A DNA stretch of 64,000 nucleotides from Doris montereyensis (Eukaryota; Mollusca; Gastropoda; Nudibranchia; Dorididae), in the NCBI GenBank assembly GCA_037039925.1, contig JAXRKP010001008.1, forward strand, positions 111,001 through 175,000, in the 5' to 3' direction. The notes below the pieces were generated by a model that did no database searches, had not been told where the DNA came from, and saw only the letters and a program-made list of their open reading frames with translations. Position numbers and translations under genes: made by a program. Every line of letters starts with the position of its first letter. The stretch's first letter is position 1. Positions 45,801-57,700 of this stretch are shown piece after piece.

Positions 45801-48800
45801 ATACGACATTGCTCTGGATTCAAAACCTGGTCTTTTTCACAAACTGTATGTTCTTTTAGCAAATGAATCACACCTGAAACAAAAAGTAAAAAAAACCATC
45901 AATCATGAATCCTACACAATTAAAGATTTTTACCTTTGAAACTAAAAATACAGCTGATGTCCAAATAAAGTCAACTGGCTTCACGCCATTTTTTGGTTTA
46001 AGTCAACTGTTTTCGGCACAACTATTTTCTCCCCTTCACATTTGGACTATGTCGAAAGGTTTGGGAAAAGATCCGCTTAGAGACCACTCAACTGGCTGTT
46101 TCTGTAAACACTCTCACTCATTAGACTCTATTCAACTTCCGGCATAATCCCCACATCAACACTACGCTTCACCTTTCTCTCGACAAAAGTAAGTAAAGGC
46201 TTGTCTTTGTTCTCACACCGACAAGCCATTGGTAAGGTAGGTAATCAATATATACTTTATATTTAATTTTTGACAATCATGGGTTGTTTCCCCTAAAATG
46301 ATGAATGTCGACCTCACTTAAAGGTCGCCAAGACTTTCTCAGTCGCCAGACGTTGACTCTAAGGGGATTCCAAAAGTACAAATCTGAAAGCTGCTTCCCT
46401 CAACTGAGCTCATCTTTTCTTTTTGCTAGGGGGTAGTGGTGATAATGACATGTTTGTCTGTTAGTCTGTTTAACTCAAATTTAACCAATCCATCATGTGC
46501 CTTAATCAAAGTAGTAAGATGAAAGAAAGATATGTGAGCGGGTGAAAGGAAAGAAGTAGTTCTACCACTAGCACCTAACCATCGTATATATATATCTATA
46601 TAAATATATATATATACATAAAATGATATGACCACTTTCACAAACACTGAAAAATCTTTGCAACCACAAGTCTTCCTGTCTAACAACTACTATGTCATAG
46701 ACACCACAACACTACTTAATGTTATCTATGAAATACAACAACTATGTCATAGACACCACAACACTACTTAATGTTATCTCTATGAAATACAACTACTATG
46801 TCATAGACACCACAACACTACTTAATGTTATCTATGAAATACAACAACTATGTCATAGACACCACAACACTACTTAATGTTATCTCTATGAAATACAACT
46901 ACTATGTCATAGACACCACAACACTACTTAATGTTATCTATGAAATACAACAACTATGTCATAGACACCACAACACTACTTAATGTTATCTATGAAATAC
47001 AACAACTATGTCATAGACACCACAACACTACTTAATGTTATCTATGAAATACAACAACTATGTCATAGACACCACAACACTACTTAATGCTATCTCTATG
47101 AAATACAACAACTATGTCATAGACACCACAACACTACTTAATGCTATCTATGAAATACAACAACTATGTCATAGACACCACAACACTACTTAATGTTATC
47201 TATGAAATACAACAACTATGTCATAGACACCACAACACTACTTAATGCTATCTCTATGAAATACAACAACTATGTCATAGACACCACAACACTACTTAAT
47301 GTTATCTATGAAATACAACAACTATGTCATAGACACCACAACACTACTTAATGTTATCTATGAAATACAACAACTATGTCATAGACACCACAACACTACT
47401 TAATGCTATCTCTATGAAATACAACAACTATGTCATAGACACCACAACACTACTTAATGTTATCTATGAAATACAACAACTGTCATAGACACCACAACAC
47501 TACTTAATGTTATCTATGAAATACAACAACTATGTCATGACACCACAACACTCTTAATGTTATCTCTATGAAATACAACAACTATGTCATAGACACCACA
47601 ACACTACTTAATGTTATCTATGAAATACAACAACTATGTCATAGACACCACAACACTACTTAATGCTATCTCTATGAAATACAACAACTATGTCATAGAC
47701 ACCACAAAACTACTTAATGTTATCTCTATGAAATACAACAACTATGTCATAGACACCACAACACTACTTAATGCTATCTATGAAATACAACAACTATGTC
47801 ATAGACACCACAACACTACTTAATGTTATCTATGAAATACAACAACTATGTCATAGACACCACAACACTACTTAATGCTATCTCTATGAAATACAACAAC
47901 TATGTCATAGACACCACAACACTACTTAATGTTATCTATGAAATACAACAACTATGTCATAGACACCACAACACTACTTAATGCTATCTCTATGAAATAC
48001 AACAACTATGTCATAGACACCACAACACTACTTAATGTTATCTATGAAATACAACAACTATGTCATAGACACCACAACACTACTTAATGCTATCTATGAA
48101 ATACAACAACTATGTCATAGACACCGCAACACTACTTAATGCTATCTATGAAATACAACAACTATGTCATAGACACCACAACACTACTTAATGTTATCTA
48201 TGAAATACAACAACTATGTCATAGACACCACAACACTACTTAATGTTATCTCTATGAAATACAACTACTATGTCATAGACACCACAACACTACTTAATGC
48301 TATCTATGAAATACAACAACTATGTCATAGACACCACAACACTACTTAATGTTATCTATGAAATACAACAACTATGTCATAGACACCACAACACTACTTA
48401 ATGCTATCTATGAAATACAACAACTATGTCATAGACACCACAACACTACTTAATGCTATCTATGAAATACAACTACTATGTCATAGACACCACAACACTA
48501 CTTAATGTTATCTATGAAATACAACAACTAAGTCATAGACACCACAACACTACTTAATGCTATCTCTATGAAATACAACAACTATGTCATAGACACCACA
48601 ACACTACTTAATGTTATCTATGAAATACAACAACTATGTCATAGACACCACAACACTACTTAATGTTATCTATGAAATACAACAACTATGTCATAGACAC
48701 CACAACACTACTTAATGTTATCTCTATGAAATACAACAACTAAGTCATAGACACCACAACACTACTTAATGCTATCTCTATGAAATACAACAACTATGTC

Positions 48801-51800
48801 ATAGACACCACAACACTACTTAATGTTATCTCTATGAAATACAACAACTATGTCATAGACACCACAACACTACTTAATGTTATCTATGAAATACAACAAC
48901 TATGTCATAGACACCACAACACTACTTAATGCTATCTATGAAATACAACAACTATGTCATAGACACCACAACACTACTTAATGTTATCTATGAAATACAA
49001 CAACTATGTCATAGACACCACAACACTACTTAATGCTATCTATGAAATACAACAACTATGTCATAGACACCACAACACTACTTAATGCTATCTCTATGAA
49101 ATACAACAACTATGTCATAGACACCACAACACTACTTAATGTTATCTATGAAATACAACAACTATGTCATAGACACCACAACACTACTAATGTTATCTAT
49201 GAAATACAACAACTATGTCATAGACACCACAACACTACTTAATGTTATCTATGAAATACAACAACTATGTCATAGACACCACAACACTACTTAATGTTAT
49301 CTATGAAATACAACAACTATGTCATAGACACCACAACACTACTTAATGCTATCTCTATGAAATACAACAACTATGTCATAGACACCACAACACTACTTAA
49401 TGCTATCTATGAAATACAACAACTATGTCATAGACACCACAACACTACTTAATGCTATCTCTATGAAATACAACAACTATGTCATAGACACCACAACACT
49501 ACTTAATGCTATCTCTATGAAATACAACAACTATGTCATAGACACCACAACACTACTTAATGTTATCTCTATGAAATACAACAACTATGTCATAGACACC
49601 ACAACACTACTTAATGTTATCTATGAAATACAACAACTATGTCATAGACACCACAACACTACTTAATGTTATCTATGAAATACAACTACTATGTCATAGA
49701 CACCACAACACTACTTAATGCTATCTATGAAATACAACAACTATGTCATAGACACCACAACACTACTTAATGCTATCTATGAAATACAACAACTATGTCA
49801 TAGACACCACAACACTACTTAATGCTATCTATGAAATACAACAACTATGTCATAGACACCACAACACTACTTAATGTTATCTATGAAATACAACAACTAA
49901 GTCATAGACACCACAACACTACTTAATGCTATCTATGAAATACAACAACTATGTCATAGACACCACAACACTACTTAATGTTATCTATGAAATACAACAA
50001 CTATGTCATAGACACCACAACACTACTTAATGCTATCTATGAAATACAACTACTATGTCATAGACACCACAACACTACTTAATGTTATCTATGAAATACA
50101 ACAACTATGTCATAGACACCACAACACTACTTAATGTTATCTATGAAATACAACAACTATGTCATAGACACCACAACACTACTTAATGTTATCTATGAAA
50201 TACAACAACTATGTCATAGACACCACAACACTACTTAATGCTATCTCTATGAAATACAACAACTATGTCATAGACACCACAACACTACTTAATGCTATCT
50301 ATGAAATACAACAACTATGTCATAGACACCACAACACTACTTAATGCTATCTCTATGAAATACAACAACTATGTCATAGACACCACAACACTACTTAATG
50401 CTATCTCTATGAAATACAACAACTATGTCATAGACACCACAACACTACTTAATGTTATCTATGAAATACAACAACTATGTCATAGACACCACAACACTAC
50501 TTAATGTTATCTATGAAATACAACAACTATGTCATAGACACCACAACACTACTTAATGTTATCTATGAAATACAACAACTATGTCATAGACACCACAACA
50601 CTACTTAATGTTATCTATGAAATACAACAACTATGTCATAGACACCACAACACTACTTAATGCTATCTATGAAATACAACAAGAAGAAGTAAAAAAAGAA
50701 GGCAGAAAAAAGAAAGAGAAAAAAGAAGAAATTACTGCATTCATTTCTTGCAATTTAACCTAAATACTGCTTGTACCAGTAATATTTCTTGCAATTTAGC
50801 CTAAATACTGCTTGTACCAGTAATATTTCTTGCAATTTAACCTTAATACCGCTTGTACCAGTAATATGTCTTGCAATTTAGCCTAAATACTGCTTGTACC
50901 AGTAATATTTCTTGCAATTTAACCTAAATACTGCTTGTACCAGTAATATTTCTTGCAATTTAACCTAAATACTGCTTGTACCAGTAATATTTCTTGCAAT
51001 TTAACCTAAATACTGCTTGTACCAGTAATATTTCTTGCAATTTAACCTAAATACTGCATGTACCAGTAATATTTCTTGCAATTTAACCTAAATACTGCTT
51101 GTACCAGTAATATTTCTTGCAATTTAACCTTAATACCGCTTGTACCAGTAATATGTCTTGCAATTTAACCTAAATACTGCTTGTACCAGTAATATTTCTT
51201 GCAATTTAACCTAAATACTGCTTGTACCAGTAATATTTCTTGCAATTTAACCTTAATACCGCTTGTACCAGTAATATGTCTTGCAATTTAACCTAAATAC
51301 TGCTTGTACCAGTAATATTTCTTGCAATTTAACCTTAATACCGCTTGTACCAGTAATATGTCTTGCAATTTAACCTAAATACTGCTGTACCAGTAATATT
51401 TCTTGCAATTTAACCTTAATACCGCTTGTACCAGTAATATGTCGTATAATTTAACCTTAATATCGCTGGTGCCAGTAATATTTCTTGCAATTTAACCTAA
51501 ATACTGCTGGTGCCAGTAATATGTCTTGCAATTTAACCTAAATACTGCTTGTACCAGTAATATTTCTTGCAATTTAATCTAAATACTGCTTGTACTAGTA
51601 ATATTTCTTGCAATTTAACCTAAATACTGCTTGTACCAGTAATATTTCTTGCAATTTAACCTTAATACCGCTGGTGCCAGTAATATGTCTTGCAATTTAG
51701 CCTAAATATTGCCTGTACCAGTAATATTTCTTGCAATTTAAACGTGATACTGCTGGTGCCAGTAACATTTCTTGAATTTAAACATAATACTGCTGGTGCC

Positions 51801-53301
51801 AGTAACATTTCTTGAATTTAAACGTAATACTGCTGGTGCCAGTAACATTTCTTGGAATTTAAACTTAATACTGCTGGTGCCAGTAACATTTCTTGCAATT
51901 TAAACTTAATACTGCTGGTGCCAGTAACAACACTGAGTTTTCTCATGGCTTGCCTTAGATGATAATGTTTACATGAACTGTTGAAAAGCACATACAGAAT
52001 AAAAAAAAAAAAAAAAAAGGAACACAAATATAAATGTTAAACGCTTCTCAATGACGCAGCCAAGAGCCATAAAATTTTACTATAATAAAATCAGTCTTAT
52101 GCATTGTGGTAAAAATAAGTTTTGTTTAATACATGTCGGAACAATGAAGGTTATGCAATTTGGAGAAGAAAAAAGTAGAATTTTCAACTTGAAACATGTC
52201 CTAAACTTGTGTTCATTTAAACCATTCAAAGATTATGAAAACAGCTAAAACCTATCAACATGAATATTCAAACATTTTTCAATATGTAGTAAGTCCATTA
52301 AAAATAATCCACTTACTAGAAGTTTAAACACTCGGTTCACAGTTTTCGATTGTGCGCCTAACTCAACTACGTTCTCTGGACGATTTTTATACGCATTGTT
52401 TTTAAAATAGCCCATTGGAAGAAATCCACGGGACTTAGATCAGGTGAGTGAGGACTATTCATTGCGAGACTAGTCGATCATCGAAGATGTTGAGGAAGGT
52501 GAGTGTCGTAGTTGCTGTATGTGTACCCCTATCTTGATTTTCCCATCAAGAACCTAATGTTTGAAAATTTGATGTTATTTTGAAAAACATTTTCATAATT
52601 TTTGGGTGATTTCATCAACTACATGTTTCTGACTTGTTTCAACTTTTTTTTTTAAATCTTGACGGTTTGAAAAATGTACTAATAATCAACCCATACATCT
52701 GCCTGCCGCTGATCACTCTAAGCACAACTACGCTAATGACGGGTCATGTACATTTGCTTCACTCCCGATCTTCCAGTAAGACAAAGCGTTAGTGGCGAGT
52801 CCCGTATAACTGCACTGCAGTGCACTCAAAGACGGGTTTTGGGAATGCCTCTATTCTAACCAATTACGTTGATCAACCGACGCCATGCCAAACAGAGAAA
52901 GTCTATTATTCTAAAGGGGTAAAAGTGATAGTTCATTTTTAGGGGATTTTAGTAAAATTTACTTATGTGACATACGTGAAGCAAAAACATTTAACACCGA
53001 AGACCAAAAGAAAACGTAATATATATGTGACCTATGCCAGGTGGCTGAGTGGTTAGGCTGCTGGACAGGATCATGAGGTCCCGGGTTCCAATCCTGGCGA
53101 AGCTAGCCCCAACTTTGTGTTCCTTTCCCCCCACCCAGTTGTAAATGGGTACAAGCAGAAGCTTGGGAGTAAAAACCTGTGTTAAAATTGCGTCCTGTCC
53201 AGATGGTAATTATAATCACCTGTTCCACGTCACGCTACAGACACCAAAAGAGAAAGAGACAGAGAGAGACATAGAGACAGAGAGAGACAGACAGACACTA
53301 C

Positions 53302-53388
<87 letters not shown>

Positions 53389-54700
53389 GCACGCAGAGAG
53401 ATAGAGACAGACAGAGAGAGACAAACAGAGAAATAGAGATACAGAGAGAGACAGAGACAAACACAGAGATAGAGAGACACAGAGAGAAAGACAGATAAAT
53501 AGAAAGAGAGAGAGAGACACACACACAGAGATAGAGAGAGAGAAGCAGAGAAATATAGAGAGAGAGACACACACACACAGAGATAGAGAGAGAGAAGCAG
53601 AGAAATATAGAGAGAGAGAGACACACACACACACAGATAGAGAAAGAGAAGCAGAGAAATATGGAGAGAAAGACACAGAGAGAGAGAGAGAGAGAGAAGA
53701 GAGAGAAAGAGAGGGGAGTGGGGGGGGGGGGACACAGAGAGAAAGAGAGAAAGAGAGGGGAGTGGGGGGAGACACAGAGAGAAAGAGAGGGGAGTGGGGG
53801 GGGAGACACAGAGAGAAAGAGAGGAGAGTGGGGGGGAGACACAGAGAGAAAGAGAGGGGAGTGGGGGGGAGACACAGAGAGAAAGAGAGGGGAGTGGGGG
53901 GAGACACAGAGAGAAAGAGAGGAGAGTGGGGGGGGAGACACAGAGAGAAAGAGAGGGGAGTGGGGGGAGACACAGAGAGAAAGAGAGGGGAGTGGGGGGA
54001 GACACAGAGAGAAAGAGAGGGAGTGGGGGGGAGACACAGAGAGAAAGAGAGGGGAGTGGGGGGAGACACAGAGAGAAAGAGAGGGGAGTGGTGGGGAGAC
54101 ACAGAGAGAAAGAGAGGGAGTGGGGGGAGACACAGAGAGAAAGAGAGGGGAGTGGGGGAGACACAGAGAGAAAGAGAGGGGAGTGGGGGGGGAGACACAG
54201 AGAGAAAGAGAGGGGAGTGGGGGGAGACACAGAGAGAAAGAGATACAACCTGCCAACCTCCTCTAGACCAAATTAAGGAAAATTCTGTGCAGAAATGCAT
54301 TACTGCTGAAGTCCAACGATTTAATAAATACATAATAATATATTTCTTACAAGTGTTATATACAAGGTTAAAGCTTAAAACCTGGCGATTCCAGATACAT
54401 GACTTTCCCGTATGTGCCCGCCCTTAATCCCATCAGCACTCGATAACCCCCCCCCCCATCCCTAACTATTTACACTCCCAATCCCACTAGACTAGCGTAA
54501 ACTTGTCTTTATTGATCGATAATTGTTTCTAGGAATACGGGACGGAGTGGTAGTTGAACTCTACTTGGAACTCGTGCTATTAGTTTTAGTTTTAGCAATA
54601 TTTCATCGCAGGTTTAATTTCTCAGTTGTTTCGGGATGTCTGGATCAGGACATTCAAATTTGAAATTTCCCGATCATTTTGAGAGGTTGGCAAGTCTGGA

Positions 54701-54793
<93 letters not shown>

Positions 54794-57700
54794 GGAATCT
54801 CTCTCTTCTCTGTCTCTATCTTCCCTCTCTCATACACATACAATACAAGAATTAGGTATAGAGCATCGTGATTAATGCAGGCACCTTTACAGTAATATTG
54901 TGTTAAATACTATTACGGATCGGCTTTCTACTTACTACTACACTCATTTCACAAACTTTAACTTACTTTGAGGGCATTTGAGACAATTTTCTCAGATTTG
55001 AGGAGATTTTTTGTTTTGGAGGAGATTATTTTTAAAGGATATTTGAGGAGACTACATGGCCTGTTGACAAACCTCGCTTGAGTTGAGTGGGCAACCCGAG
55101 CTGTCGGAGCTGTGGCTCTAGGGAGTGGGAGAAAGACGGCAGCGGGCCCTCCTCAAGGACGACAGTCTGACTGGCCACTGTGCCGGCCCTAGCGTAGTCG
55201 GCAATGTACAGATCATCAAAGTACCTGAAGACGAGACAAACAGGACGTGTTTAATCAAACTTGACCCTTGGAATCGTGGGAACAAGATGCTTGAATAAAA
55301 TCACTGACACATGAAAGAAAACAGGTATGGCATGGCTAACAGGAAACAGCTTTTACTTCATTCCTGTCAAGTCACATTGCAGCCATCTCCAATGAGAGGT
55401 GCATAATTAATTGACACACACACAAATGTTTCTTAATCTTTCAGGGGTTGGTATTAAAAAGAACAAAACAAATTAATGCCATGGAAAGCAGATAAATAAA
55501 AATTCCTTTATGGCTGTTTTAGCCCATGAAGCCAGATCATATCCAGATTCTACAGCGTGAAACAGAACAGGTGATAAAAATCACATCCAGGACAGGACAC
55601 TGGTCTGATGCAAGTTTTTTACTGCTAGTGCTTGTACCTGTTTGCACCTTGGTCAAGTGGAAAAATACATGTTAAACGTCTTTCCCAAGGCCCAGCATCG
55701 TTAAGATTCGAACCCAGGACCACATGATACCAAATCCAGTAGCTTAACAGCTAGGCCATCAAAGCCATGGAAAGCAGAGCTTCACTTCTAAAAGCCAGAA
55801 TCTTACTTGAGAACTTCCTTCTCTGAGGCGTTTGTGCACAGCAGCCCCATCTGTCCCTGTAAGTGGTGGGCCACTTTGTGGAGATTTTGCCGGTGTTCAT
55901 CTTCCTCTGATCTTTCCCAACGCCCGCATCATCACTTTGTTCTTTCCAAAGAAGAATCTGTTTGTAGAAAGAGCAAAACTTTTATAATCACTTTGTTCTT
56001 TCCAAAGAAGAATCTGTTTGTAGAAAGAGCAAAACTTTTATAATCACTTTGTTCTTTCCAAAGAAGAATCTGTTTGTAGAAAGAGCAAAACTTTATCATC
56101 ACTTTCTATATTGCTTGCTACTTTCATGTGTTATCTTTTGGGGTACGGAAAATACACAGCAAGTTTCCATTGTAGAGTGTGTGGTAAGATAACCATGGAT
56201 GTCAGAGAAAACCCACAGTTTCCTTCTGACTAAAATTTACCTTTTTAACAGTCACTGGCAGCACTTCCAAGTCTGGACACTGTGAGAAATGTGGTTTTAC
56301 CACCCGCTGGACAAGTGAGCAATGTGGTTTTTAAAATATAATATTACATAGACATAAATAAATAATTCAAAGAGTATTCTCTTCACAAAAGAAATCATTT
56401 TCGGGTGATATCTGTATTTTTTTTTTTGCTCAACGTAATAAACATGTGACAGAAAAAACAACTGTTTTGATGTATATAGACATCTATTTTCATTGGTTTA
56501 TCGTTTCTGACATGAAATTCCCATGGAAATCGTTATTGTCTGACTCCTGTCTGAAGACAAAGTCAAAAACATTTGTTTAAATCTATCTTGAAAAAAAGAA
56601 TGTGTCAACAAACAAAGAACTAAATTAAGCGTATAAATCACAGGGAGCCATAGGTGCCACAAGCCAATATTCAAAATAGCTGAAATTTTTTAGGACAACC
56701 GTAAACAAACGGGAGCAGAATGCGGTTAGTGAAAAACTACCCCCGATAAAGGCCGGTCGGCCAAATAGCAAAATTCTACTATATAGCGGAGAAGTGGCAA
56801 CTATGGGAAGACAAAGCTTTTAGATGAACTGCGGGCCTTCACCAACCTGCTGTGCTTCCATGAGCTTTGACTTTTAGCTGAACATTTCGCATGTTGTGGA
56901 CAGAAAATGTGAATATCCTAGCATACTGGTCAACAGTGTCTTGAATCTATTCAAACAAGAGAAGAAGAAAAAGGTAAAAAATCCATTTTTGTAGACAAAA
57001 CGAGCTAAGCAAAGATCGTGAATAATCATAAAAGCACATCTAGTTTACTTTATAAAGTCAAATTAAATGCAAAGTTTGTAGGAATGAAAATAAAATAAAA
57101 ATTCATTTGGAAAGTTCATAACTAATCATGATGCCTCAATATTCTAGTTTAGTATTCGAGATTTTACAAACATAAGAAATGCAGTTAGTTTTTAATATTG
57201 AGGAAATATCTGTAGCAAAACATGACATCACCTTTAATATTGAGCAAATATCTGTAGCAAAAGATGACATCCCACTTAATATAGCAAAAGATGAGCAAAT
57301 ATCTGTAGCAAAAGATGACACCACCTTTAATATTAAGCAAATATCTGTAGCAAAAGATGACACCACCTTTAATATTGAGCAAACATCTGTAGCAAAAGAT
57401 GACACCACCTTTAATATTGAGCAAACATCTGTAGCAAAAGATGACACCACCTTTAATATTGAGCAAATATCTGTAGCAAAAGATGACACCACCTTTAATA
57501 TTGAGCAAACGTCTCAGCAAAAGATGACACCACCTTTAATATTGATAAACATCTGTAGCAAAAGATGACACCACCTTTAATATTGAGCAAACATCTGTAG
57601 CAAAAGATGACACCACCTTTAATATTGAGCAAACATCTGTAGCAAAAGATGACACCACCTTTAATATTGAGCAAACATCTGTAGCAAAAGATGACACCAC

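Noticed and set aside
45905..46147. 80-codon plus-strand open frame in MRTO4 intron 5
   Set aside because: No recognised domain and no conserved pattern; it is on the opposite strand to the host gene with no promoter or splice evidence.
53036..53104. Functional tRNA gene
   Set aside because: The acceptor-like stem and A/B boxes are good, but the anticodon arm does not fold and a SINE body follows.
55807..56043. Plus-strand open frame of 78 codons
   Set aside because: Antisense shadow of MRTO4 exon 4 and its duplicated acceptor.
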